Assembly (NCBI RefSeq): GCF_017353455.1
Contig: NZ_JAFMPZ010000540.1
Location: forward strand, 1 to 33,781
DNA from: Streptomyces laculatispora
Lineage (GTDB): Bacteria > Actinomycetota > Actinomycetes > Streptomycetales > Streptomycetaceae
Reading direction: 5' to 3'
DNA: 33,781 nt
Positions 8,119-15,381 of the stretch are shown here, piece by piece; position 1 is the stretch's first letter, and every line of letters begins with the position of its first letter. The notes beneath the pieces were generated by a model. That model saw only the letters and a list, made by a program, of their open reading frames with translations. It made no database searches and was not told where the DNA came from. Both the position numbers and the translations under genes were made by a program.

Positions 8119-9435
8119 TCAGACCGGCCCGGCCGGCCCGACGGCCGGGACCTCCTCCGCGGCGATCGGCGGCTCCGGGACGGCGGCCTTCTCCGGCCCC
8201 CGGCCCAGCTTGCGGATGGCGGGCACGCTCAGCATGACGGCGAGGCACACCACCGAGACGGCCGAGGAGAAGAGCAGTACACGGTCCGCGCCGAAGGCCG
8301 CGGACGCCGGACCGGCCAGCGCCCTGCCCAGCGGAATGGCCATGATGGACCCGGCGACGTCATAGGCGTACACCCGGCTCAGCACGGCGAGCGGAATGTG
8401 GGACTGCACACTGGTCGCCCACATCACCCCCCAGAAGGCGAAGCCGCATCCGGCCAGGACCCCGGTGACCACGGTGACGGTGAAGGACCATCCCAGCGCG
8501 GGCGCCAGCGGGTTGAGCGCGAAGCAGAACATCGCGCAGGCGCCCGCGACGAGCGGGCGGGCGGGCCGTACCCGCATGCCGAGCAGACCGCCGATGATCG
8601 TGCCGGCGCCGTCGGCGGAGGCGATCCAGCCGTAACCGCCCGCTCCGTGCTGCTCGGTGAGCAGCGCGGCGCCCAGCGGCAGGGCAGGGCCGAAGACGAA
8701 CAGGCCGTAGACGGCCCAGACGACGATGACGCCCCACAGCCAGGAGCGGGAGCGGAACTCGTGCCAGCCCGTCTTCAGGCGGTGCAGTACAGGGTCGTCG
8801 CCCTCCTCCCGGGCGACGCTGAGCCTGCGCAGCGGTACCAGGACCAGCGCACTGAGCCCGTAGGCCGCCGCGATCACGAAGTAGGAGCCCGCCACCTGCC
8901 AGTAGCCGACCAGCAGACCCGCCAGGCCGGGGCCGATCAGCGCGCTCATCGCCTCGGATATCCGCAGCAGCGCGTTGGCCCGCTGGATGTCCGGTGCGAC
9001 CTGCGGGACCATGCTCGCCACGCCGGGCTGGAACATGGCGGTCGCGGCGCCGCTGAGTGCCATCAGTGCCATGATCTGCCAGAGGCGCACGTCGGTGGTG
9101 ATGAGCAGCGCAGCGAGCGCCAGCATGGCCAGCATCCGCACAATGTCGGCGCCGACCATCATCACCTGTGGAGTGAACCTGTCCGCGAGCACACCGCCGA
9201 ACAGCACCAGCAGGGCGATCGGCGCCATCCACGCGGCCAGCGCGTAGCCCACACCGCCGGCTCCGTAACCCGCCCCCAGCACGGCGGTGGTCAGCGAGAC
9301 CATCAGCATGCCGTCGGCGAGCAGCGAGGCGCTGCGGGCGGTGAAGAACAGCTGGAAGGACCTCGACTTCCAGGGGCTGGGGAGCAGGTCCGGCTCCGGT
9401 GACTCCGGCCGGTCCAACACATCGTCAGTGGTCAT
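8119..9435 (-). CDS. MFS exporter (EntS/MFS_3 type)
   Basis: A 438-residue membrane protein with about 12 hydrophobic segments. It shows the MFS loop 2-3 signature (FGGVLADRFTPQ near residues 79-90) and an MFS_3-like opening (SPWKSRSFQLFFTARSASLLADGMLMVSL). Relatives of this group export siderophores, macrolides and other small molecules by proton antiport. Its ATG lies upstream of the stop of the condensation-domain gene, an 11-base overlap, so it is co-translated with the biosynthetic proteins. The inferred job is to secrete the cluster product or give self-protection. Substrate unknown. Confidence 0.9.
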   Translation of the reverse strand: MTTDDVLDRPESPEPDLLPSPWKSRSFQLFFTARSASLLADGMLMVSLTTAVLGAGYGAGGVGYALAAWMAPIALLVLFGGVLADRFTPQVMMVGADIVRMLAMLALAALLITTDVRLWQIMALMALSGAATAMFQPGVASMVPQVAPDIQRANALLRISEAMSALIGPGLAGLLVGYWQVAGSYFVIAAAYGLSALVLVPLRRLSVAREEGDDPVLHRLKTGWHEFRSRSWLWGVIVVWAVYGLFVFGPALPLGAALLTEQHGAGGYGWIASADGAGTIIGGLLGMRVRPARPLVAGACAMFCFALNPLAPALGWSFTVTVVTGVLAGCGFAFWGVMWATSVQSHIPLAVLSRVYAYDVAGSIMAIPLGRALAGPASAAFGADRVLLFSSAVSVVCLAVMLSVPAIRKLGRGPEKAAVPEPPIAAEEVPAVGPAGPV

Positions 9436-12400
9436 CTCGCGTCGGCCGGTGACGGCCGTTCCCTTCCATGAGGATCCGCTGCCGGAGCCACGCGGGGCTG
9501 TCGCCCGGAGCGGCCGGCGGATCGTGAACGATTACGTACCAGGCGGGCGCCAGGAGGCCCGAGGGACCGGGCCCGGAGATCACGTCCATCAGCGCGGTGT
9601 GGGCATCGGCCGGAGTGAGCGGCGCGCCGCCGGACGCGATGAAGGCCGTCAGGCCGACCGGAGCGCGGCCCCCGCCCGGCGCGTGCGCGGAGTCCTCGGC
9701 CGTGCCGACGTGTACGGGCAGGCCGCCCAGGGCGCCGCTCAGCGCGCCCGCGACCGCGAGTGGTGATGTCCAGCAGCCGTCCACCTGAAGCCAGTCGCCG
9801 TCGCGCCCGGCCGGCCGGACCCCGGTGACCTGCGTGAGCGAGGCCAGCGGTACGTCCTCGTACGCGGCCGCCTCCAACAGTGCCACCAGGCCGGTGAGGA
9901 ATGCCTCCGCCTCCTCCCGGGGGAACAGGGCAGGGTCGGCCCACATCCCGAGGTGCAGTAGCGGTGCCGTCCGGTAGGCGAAGCACAGCAGGCGGGTCGG
10001 CAGCACCTGGACCGGGCCCCAGTCGAGGTCCAGTTCGGCATCCCGCGCATCCCGCGCATCCCGCGCATCCCGCGCATCCCGCGCGTCCCGGGCGTCCTGG
10101 CCGGTGGCGGGACCTCGGGCGTCGGTGAGCACGCTCACGTCGTTGAAGACCACGTCACGCGCGAAGTGGCTGCCCCGCTCGAAGGTGGTCGCCTCGATCG
10201 CCTCCCACAGGCGGACCGAGTCGAACTGGCTGTGGCGGTAGGCACTGAGCGCCGCCCCCCACGCCTTGCGCAGCACCGCGTCGAAGGACAGGCCCCGCAC
10301 GTCGAGGGAGAGCAGCGCGTCCTGCGACAGGGTGTTCACCGAGCGGGCGAGCCCCGGGCGGGACCGGTTGGACAGCGGTGCGGCGGCGACGCAGGTGGAC
10401 TGGCCCGCGCGGTGCGCGACGAGCGTGCACCAGGCCGTCAGCAGCACGGTGGGCGAGGGGCTGCCGGTGCGCTTGACCACCTGGGCGAGGGCCCGGGCGC
10501 CCCGCAGTGAGCGCAGCGTGAGCTGCGGCTGCTGCCCGTCGGTGCGGGTGGCCCGCGGTTCGGCGAACATCTCCTGCGGCCCGGTACCGATGGTCCTTTG
10601 CCAGTACCGCAGAGACGCCTCGGACCTGCGGAGTCCGGCCGGGGTGGCCTCCTCGGCGGCGAGATCGAGCGGGGTGAGCGCTTCCACCGGCGGCAGCTCG
10701 GCGCCGGCCAGCAGGCCGAGCCACTCCTCGCGCAGCACGGCGAGGGCGCTGCCGTCCGTCACCGCGTGACTGGAGGACAGGGAGACGAAGGCCGGTGCTC
10801 CGCGCAGGGTGAGCAGGGTGATGCGGAGGGGGAAGTCGTGGTCCAGCCGGAATCGCCCCGCACGGGCCCGGCGGGCCACCGTCTCGGCGTAGCGCGTGGG
10901 CTCCGTGCCGAACTCCTCGTGGTCGAGGACGCGTACGGTGAAATCACCTTCCGCTGCGACCACTTGGATGCGGGACGCACCGTCGGCGGGCTCGGGGAAG
11001 GTGGTGCGCAGCGCTTCGTGGCGTACCACCAGTGTGCGCAGCGCGTCGAGCACCTGCTCCGGGGCGGTGCCCGCCGGCACCGGCCAGACGTCGTGGTTGT
11101 TGATGTGCAGGGGCTCGTCCCGCAGGATGCAGCGGATCATGTTGGCCTGCCCCATCGTGACGGGGCCCCGGCGCTCCTCGCCGCCCGCGTAGGAGAGGGT
11201 GACCGTATGCGCTGTCCCCGGCTGGGGCGTCTCGCTCCCGGTGCCGGTGTCGATGTCGGCGCGTCCGGCGGCCCGGACCAGGGGCTCCCAGGCGTCGATC
11301 AGCACGGCGAAGTCCTCCATGTCCGCCCGGGCCTCGTCGAGGAGTTGCCCGCGCCGCTCGGCGAGGGCCTCCGCGACCGCCGTGTAACGGCCGCCCAGCG
11401 CACGGTAGGAGCGCTCGATGAGGTCGAACCGTCCGGCGTTCCCGGCCGGGTCGAGCCGTGTGCTGTCCCGGACCAGCGCTGCTACGGCGCAGGCACGGAC
11501 CCGGCCCGCCGGGTCGAGCAGTGTGTCGCCGGCTGCCGCCGCTGCCGCGTACACGGCGTTGAAGTACGGCATCGCCAGCAGGAACTTCGCCAGCCGCACC
11601 TGGTAGGCGACGAGGCCGGCACCGGTACGGCGTTCGCCGGTGTGGTAGTTGACTATGTGGCGGTTGTGCAGCACGCCGGGGAGGCGGGCGTCGTGGACCA
11701 GGTGGATGAGGAAGTAGTCGCTGCCGATGGTGTCGGTGGCGGGCGGCAGCGGGACAGCCCCGTAGACCTGGCTGTCGAAGGCGATGTTGCACATGTCCAC
11801 GCGGGACGGGGCGACCCGGGTGAGGGTGGTGAGATCGGTGGTGAACGGGGTCGTCCCTGCGCCCCGGAAGGACTCCTCGATCAGCTTCCGCCGCCAGATC
11901 TCCGGACAGCCGTCCGGCACCGACAGTCCGACGAGGTCGTGGTGCACGGCGGGGTCGAGCCGGCGGATCTCCTCGACGTCCACGGACATCTCGCCGATGA
12001 AGGAGCCCCCGGCCATGGCCACCGGCCGATGGGCGTACGCGGGGTCGAGTCTGCTGCGGGACACCAGGCTCGCCACGTCGGCGGCCCGCCGTCCCAGGGA
12101 GGCCAGTTCCTGGTGGAGGGGGAAGACCGGCTCGCCCTCCAGGCTCTGGTACCGGCTGTCGGAGTCCCGGCGGTGCACCGATTCGCAGCCGAGCGCCTCC
12201 GCGATCAGGAAGGCCCGGTTGGTGCAGGCGCCGTACGACACACGGTCGGGCAGCATCAGGTCTACCACCCGGTCCGCGGCGGCGACACCGGACCTGGTGG
12301 CCACCTCCCGCAGGAAGGTCCGCTGCTGGGCCTCGTCGAGGTGGTGGACGACCACGCCGGGTTCCCGGGGCAGGCCGGAGACCGCCGCCCGGTGCCCGGC

Positions 12401-12547
12401 GAGCACCGGGGCGTCGGAGGAGTCCAGAATCAGCAGGTGCACCTCGACGCCGAAGTGACGTGCACCATGGGCCGCTTCCGCGGCGACCGCCGCGATGGTC
12501 TCGGCACAGGGCCGGTTGGTCGGGAGGGTCAGGCAGACGCGGCGCAC
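9425..12547 (-). CDS. Fusion: DUF6271-like GT-A-type domain + NRPS condensation domain + AMP_C-like tail
   Basis: A 1040-residue protein. Residues 1-430 resemble a streptomycete family I recall as DUF6271 (opening VCLTLPTNRPCAETIAAVA). The strand VEVHLLILDSSD, the helix TNRAFLIAEALG and the acidic triplet D128-S-D130 are arranged as in GT-A glycosyltransferases, so sugar or nucleotidyl transfer is possible. Residues about 460-910 are an NRPS condensation domain with RHEALRTTF and SHAVTDG (catalytic His594; the first His of HHxxxDG is Ser). Residues 917-1040 look like a decayed C-terminal subdomain of an adenylation enzyme (VDGCWTSPLAVAGAL.. LTAFIASGGAPLTP..). There is no adenylation core, carrier or thioesterase. 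The GTG at 12547 has GAGGAG upstream and overlaps the PhyH gene by 19 bases. Confidence 0.85.
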   Translation of the reverse strand: MRRVCLTLPTNRPCAETIAAVAAEAAHGARHFGVEVHLLILDSSDAPVLAGHRAAVSGLPREPGVVVHHLDEAQQRTFLREVATRSGVAAADRVVDLMLPDRVSYGACTNRAFLIAEALGCESVHRRDSDSRYQSLEGEPVFPLHQELASLGRRAADVASLVSRSRLDPAYAHRPVAMAGGSFIGEMSVDVEEIRRLDPAVHHDLVGLSVPDGCPEIWRRKLIEESFRGAGTTPFTTDLTTLTRVAPSRVDMCNIAFDSQVYGAVPLPPATDTIGSDYFLIHLVHDARLPGVLHNRHIVNYHTGERRTGAGLVAYQVRLAKFLLAMPYFNAVYAAAAAAGDTLLDPAGRVRACAVAALVRDSTRLDPAGNAGRFDLIERSYRALGGRYTAVAEALAERRGQLLDEARADMEDFAVLIDAWEPLVRAAGRADIDTGTGSETPQPGTAHTVTLSYAGGEERRGPVTMGQANMIRCILRDEPLHINNHDVWPVPAGTAPEQVLDALRTLVVRHEALRTTFPEPADGASRIQVVAAEGDFTVRVLDHEEFGTEPTRYAETVARRARAGRFRLDHDFPLRITLLTLRGAPAFVSLSSSHAVTDGSALAVLREEWLGLLAGAELPPVEALTPLDLAAEEATPAGLRRSEASLRYWQRTIGTGPQEMFAEPRATRTDGQQPQLTLRSLRGARALAQVVKRTGSPSPTVLLTAWCTLVAHRAGQSTCVAAAPLSNRSRPGLARSVNTLSQDALLSLDVRGLSFDAVLRKAWGAALSAYRHSQFDSVRLWEAIEATTFERGSHFARDVVFNDVSVLTDARGPATGQDARDARDARDARDARDARDAELDLDWGPVQVLPTRLLCFAYRTAPLLHLGMWADPALFPREEAEAFLTGLVALLEAAAYEDVPLASLTQVTGVRPAGRDGDWLQVDGCWTSPLAVAGALSGALGGLPVHVGTAEDSAHAPGGGRAPVGLTAFIASGGAPLTPADAHTALMDVISGPGPSGLLAPAWYVIVHDPPAAPGDSPAWLRQRILMEGNGRHRPTRDDH
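10038..10100. repeat. 9-bp tandem repeat inside the condensation-domain gene
   Basis: Five perfect copies of GCATCCCGC (10038-10082) and two imperfect ones (to 10100) encode a run of Asp-Ala-Arg triplets at about residues 817-837. The repeat keeps the frame. It falls between FNDVSVLTD and LDWGPVQVLPT, a loop between conserved parts of the fold, and looks like slippage. Confidence 0.9.
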
Positions 12548-13629
12548 GACGGCTCCTCGCTCCGTCCGCCGGCGGCAGGCTCCTGGCCCTGGTCCCCGTC
12601 GCTCCACGAGGTGAGGCCCAGCAGCCGGCTGCCGAGTCCGTCGAGCGTGGCGGTGGGGTAGCGCTTGGACTCGTGCCGGGTGAGATCGCCGACCAGGGTG
12701 CGGTTCCAGCGCGGGGTGCGCAGGTGCCGCCAGGATTCGACGCGGGAGTGCCGCAGCCTCTCGTGCTCCTCCAGCGCAGGCATCATGGACAGGTACTGGA
12801 CCGCCCGGACCCCGTCGCGCGAGGTGTTGCGCGCCACCCCGTGGGCGAGGAGGCCGTTCCAGATCAGCAGGTCGCCGGGGTGCAGGTCGGGCCGCACGAC
12901 CGGGAATTCGGAGCGGTCCACCGAAGGGCGGATGGGGTCCCGGTCCGCCGGCTGATCGGTCTTCCACTCCTCGAACCGCCGGAACAGCTCCGGGCCGCAC
13001 TGGAAACCGCCCGTCTCCGGGCTGGTGTCGTTGAGCGCGATGATGCCCTGCACCCGCTGGGGCGGGACACCCAGCGTGGTGTCGATGTCCCAGTGCAGCT
13101 CGATGTCGAAGCCCCGGTCGGTGGCGTCGATGAGGGCGCGGTCCCGGTTCCCGACGTTGGGCGGGTTGAGGTTGAGCCGGTCCAGGGTGACCCACAGCTC
13201 CTCGCAGTCCCACACGTCGACGAAGGCGTCGTACACCCGCTGGGCCTGGCGGCTGTCCCAGAGCAACTGGTGGTGGTAGGCCTCGACGAAGCCGTAGACG
13301 TGCAACTGGCGGTCCAGTTGGGAACGGAACGGGCGGTCCTCGTACCAGCTGTCCGGCCGGTCCGGGTCGAGACCCTGGAAATCCCAGGTGAAGTCGAGCA
13401 GTTGACGGGCCGCCTGTGCGGGAATCGCCTCACGGACGACGACGTAGCCATAGGTCTGCCAGTGGGCGAAGTCCTCCTCGGACAGCACCCGCAGCGGCCG
13501 TGACTTGCTCAGCTCCCGCAGGGTGGTCTGTGCCAGGTAGGACTCGCCGTCGGCGCTGAAGTAGGGCCGGTCGGACGCCGCCCGGTGTAACCGGGGACGG
13601 CGGGGGCCTTGCTGGGTGTCGGGTATCAC
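12529..13629 (-). CDS. PhyH-family Fe(II)/2-oxoglutarate dioxygenase
   Basis: A 366-residue protein of the phytanoyl-CoA dioxygenase family, which uses O2 and 2-oxoglutarate to hydroxylate, halogenate or desaturate small molecules or carrier-bound acyl groups. The iron triad is complete: H179 and D181 in ELHWDID, and H263 in GLLAHGVARN; R275 (DGVRAVQY) should bind 2-oxoglutarate. The sequence HPGDLLIWNGLLAHG is typical. Asp at the HxD position argues against a halogenase, where it is Gly or Ala. The GTG at 13629 is chosen because AAGGA lies about 4 bases before it. The gene overlaps the fusion gene by 19 bases. Inferred substrate: the amino acid handled by the carrier protein. Confidence 0.93.
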   Translation of the reverse strand: MIPDTQQGPRRPRLHRAASDRPYFSADGESYLAQTTLRELSKSRPLRVLSEEDFAHWQTYGYVVVREAIPAQAARQLLDFTWDFQGLDPDRPDSWYEDRPFRSQLDRQLHVYGFVEAYHHQLLWDSRQAQRVYDAFVDVWDCEELWVTLDRLNLNPPNVGNRDRALIDATDRGFDIELHWDIDTTLGVPPQRVQGIIALNDTSPETGGFQCGPELFRRFEEWKTDQPADRDPIRPSVDRSEFPVVRPDLHPGDLLIWNGLLAHGVARNTSRDGVRAVQYLSMMPALEEHERLRHSRVESWRHLRTPRWNRTLVGDLTRHESKRYPTATLDGLGSRLLGLTSWSDGDQGQEPAAGGRSEEPSCAASA

Positions 13630-13672
13630 GCTGTCCTTCTGGGCAGGGGGACTCGGGCGGCCTGACAGCCGC

Positions 13673-13738
13673 TCAGGGTCCGGTTGGCAGGCGCCGGAGG
13701 AAGAGCGCGCGGCAGGCGTGGGAGGACATCGCGGACAT
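13673..13738 (-). CDS. Putative 21-residue peptide ORF ahead of the PhyH gene
   Basis: ATG at 13738 follows GAGGAG with 6 bases of spacing, one of the best ribosome sites in the window, and reads 21 codons to TGA (MSAMSSHACRALFLRRLPTG, then P). It ends 43 bases before the PhyH start and lies about 100 bases downstream of the predicted start of transcription. It could be a leader peptide, a translation-coupling ORF, or a substrate of the neighbouring enzymes. No homologue is recalled; translation is unproven. Confidence 0.45.
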   Translation of the reverse strand: MSAMSSHACRALFLRRLPTGP

Positions 13739-13844
13739 GGGTATCTCCTCGGCCGGGTACAGCGCGCCGCAGTCCTCGGGGAGGCGCGAACGGCAGGTTC
13801 GAAGGCGGTCACTCCGACGGATCGGCGGAGAGCCCACGGTCAGC

Positions 13845-13873
13845 ACAGTGGTCCAGACCATTATCGCTGTCAA
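13845..13873 (-). promoter_or_regulatory. Predicted promoter of the leftward biosynthetic unit
   Basis: On the minus strand, a perfect -35 TTGACA (13873-13868) is followed after 17 bases by CACTGT (13850-13845) as a weak -10. The operator-like palindrome at 13847-13862 lies between and over these boxes. Confidence 0.55.
13847..13862. promoter_or_regulatory. dre-like operator 1 (DasR/GntR type)
   Basis: AGTGGTCCAGACCATT matches the DasR-site consensus A(C/G)TGGTCTAGACCA(C/G)T at 14 of 16 positions, from memory of that consensus. It occupies the spacer of the leftward promoter, a place where a bound repressor would block transcription. Confidence 0.55.
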
Positions 13874-13952
13874 GCGACGCGCCGGAATGGGCATAGAGGC
13901 GGATTCCAGCCACCGTGAGCATCAAGCCGACTCCGCAAAGCAGTTCATCATC

Positions 13953-13968
13953 TTTGGTCTAGACAAAT
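13953..13968. promoter_or_regulatory. dre-like operator 2 (DasR/GntR type)
   Basis: TTTGGTCTAGACAAAT has the perfect core GTCTAGAC and matches the consensus at 12 of 16 positions. It overlaps the -35 of the rightward promoter. Its centre is 106 bases, about ten helical turns, from that of operator 1. Confidence 0.5.
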
Positions 13969-13989
13969 TCTGAAAGGCTGTCCTAAAGT
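13960..13989 (+). promoter_or_regulatory. Predicted promoter of the aa:CP ligase unit
   Basis: TAGACA (13960-13965, five of six to TTGACA) and TAAAGT (13984-13989) are separated by 18 bases. This implies a leader of about 165 bases before the ATG at 14162. Confidence 0.5.
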
Positions 13990-14091
13990 CCGGACGTGGC
14001 GCCGCTCCTGACGGTGCGTCTGGCGGTGCGCTCTGCGCGTTCCGGCGAAATCGCCACTCTGTCAAGGAAGTTCACGCCGTCCTGACCAGCG

Positions 14092-14109
14092 GTGTGGAAC
14101 GTTCCGCAC
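14092..14109. repeat. Palindrome in the leader of the aa:CP ligase gene
   Basis: GTGTGGAACGTTCCGCAC contains the perfect 10-base palindrome GGAACGTTCC and extends to 18 bases with one mismatch per arm. It lies 52 bases before the ATG and may be an operator or an RNA hairpin. Confidence 0.4.
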
Positions 14110-14161
14110 TGCCGAAGGACCAGCGCCTCGGCTCTTCACCACGCTCAAGGGAGCGGTCTTC

Positions 14162-15016
14162 ATGAGCACATCCGACACCACGACGCCGGGCATCACCCTG
14201 AAGAGTCCGGGACCCGGCCTCGTCCCCCTGGACCCGGTGCACACCGCGCTGCTGCACGGACTGGACGACCTGTTAACAGGCCTGGCCGCCCGGCTCTCCG
14301 CCCCGGAGGTGGTGGGCCCACCGCTGCTCTCCGCGGAGGGACTGTCCCGGCTGGACTACTTCCGCAACTTCCCCCACCTCGGGGTCGCAGCCGGCCGCTT
14401 CGCCCCGGACGCCTTCGCCGGTCTGGCCGGTGGGCAGGCGCCGGGCGGCCTGCCGCTGGAGCCGACCGGCCACCTCCTGCCCTCCGCCACCTGCTACGGA
14501 CTGCTGCTCTCCCTGGAGGGCCAGGACGTGGGTGCGGACGGGCTGCAGCTCTCGGCGACCGGCCGCTGCTACCGCAACGAGACCCACTACGACGGGCTGC
14601 GGCGGCTCTGGGGCTTCCACATGCGCGAGGTGCTGTACCTCGGCACCCAGGACGGAGCGTCCGAACACCTGGACCGGGGAGCGGAGTTCATCGGCGAGGC
14701 CGCCGCCCACCTCGGCCTGGAGCTGACCCGTGCCGCGGCCGACGACCCGTTCTACGACAAGGGTGGATCCCGTGCCCGGCTGATGATGCTGGACCCGGTC
14801 AAGCACGAGTTCAGCGCCCCGGACGGCACCGCGATCGCCTCGGTCAACCGGCACCGCAACTTCTTCGGCGAGCGGCTGGGCATCCGCGCGGGCTCCGAAG
14901 AGTCCGTGTACAGCTCCTGCGTGGCCTTCGGCGTCGAGCGCTGGGTCCACGCGATGATCCGCGCCCACGGAACCCCCGAGCGGGCTCTCGACCGCCTCCG
15001 CCGCGTCGGCGCCTGA
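14162..15016 (+). CDS. Amino acid:[carrier protein] ligase (class II synthetase-like)
   Basis: A 284-residue homologue of the Bradyrhizobium Bll0957-type enzymes: seryl-tRNA-synthetase-like catalytic cores without a tRNA-binding arm, which activate an amino acid (Gly or Ala in known cases) with ATP and load it on a small carrier protein. Motif 2 is RCYRNE (135-140) and motif 3 is CVAFGVERW (253-261). The zinc ligands expected from that family are C111 (ATCYGLLL), E156 (HMREVLYLG) and C253; the 45-residue spacing of the first two equals that of the reference enzyme. The ATG at 14162 has AAGGGAG upstream. It opens the rightward unit with carrier protein and phosphopantetheinyl transferase, its expected partners. 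The amino acid used cannot be read from sequence. Confidence 0.92.
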   Translation: MSTSDTTTPGITLKSPGPGLVPLDPVHTALLHGLDDLLTGLAARLSAPEVVGPPLLSAEGLSRLDYFRNFPHLGVAAGRFAPDAFAGLAGGQAPGGLPLEPTGHLLPSATCYGLLLSLEGQDVGADGLQLSATGRCYRNETHYDGLRRLWGFHMREVLYLGTQDGASEHLDRGAEFIGEAAAHLGLELTRAAADDPFYDKGGSRARLMMLDPVKHEFSAPDGTAIASVNRHRNFFGERLGIRAGSEESVYSSCVAFGVERWVHAMIRAHGTPERALDRLRRVGA

Positions 15017-15110
15017 GCGCCTTCCGGGTCGGCTCCGGGCCATTTCGCCCCCTGGGACCCGGCCGCCTCGGCTCCGACAACTCCCGTACGACAAGGAACG
15101 GTTCAGCTCC

Positions 15111-15371
15111 ATGGACAGCATCACCGCGTGGCTCCACGAGAAGAACCCCGGTCTTACCGGCGGCATCGCCTCCGACGAGGACCTGATCGAGGCCCGCCTC
15201 ATCGACTCCATGGACTTCCTGGAGTTCATCGACCTGCTGGAGGAGCTCTCCGCCAGCAGCATCGACCTCCAGGAAGTCACCATCGACGACTTCCGTACCC
15301 TCGACCGCATACAGCAGCGCTTCCTGTCCCCGCCCGTCTCCTCGGCGGCCTCCGAGGCGGCGTCCGGATGA
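15111..15371 (+). CDS. Small carrier protein for the aa:CP ligase
   Basis: An 86-residue acidic protein. S33 in ARLIDSMDFLEFIDLLEELS is the expected phosphopantetheine attachment site (consensus DS followed by a hydrophobic residue). The fold should be the usual four-helix carrier, and the sequence resembles carriers encoded beside Bll0957-like ligases more than fatty-acid ACP (DSLD is DSMD here). AAGGA lies 13 bases before the ATG, rather far. A 94-base gap follows the ligase, and the PPTase begins 10 bases after this stop. It should hold the activated amino acid as a thioester for PhyH and the condensation domain. Confidence 0.92.
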   Translation: MDSITAWLHEKNPGLTGGIASDEDLIEARLIDSMDFLEFIDLLEELSASSIDLQEVTIDDFRTLDRIQQRFLSPPVSSAASEAASG

Positions 15372-15381
15372 GCGTCCGCCG

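Noticed and set aside
10038..10100. Possible CRISPR-like repeat
   Set aside because: The units are contiguous 9-mers in a coding frame with no spacers, so this is a minisatellite.
10598..12661. 687-codon plus-strand frame opposite the fusion gene
   Set aside because: Antisense shadow with low-complexity content and no domain.
12548..13213. Upstream extension of the condensation-fusion frame to an ATG at 13213
   Set aside because: The extra 222 codons overlap the PhyH gene out of frame and are a shadow of it; the GTG at 12547 with GAGGAG is the better start.
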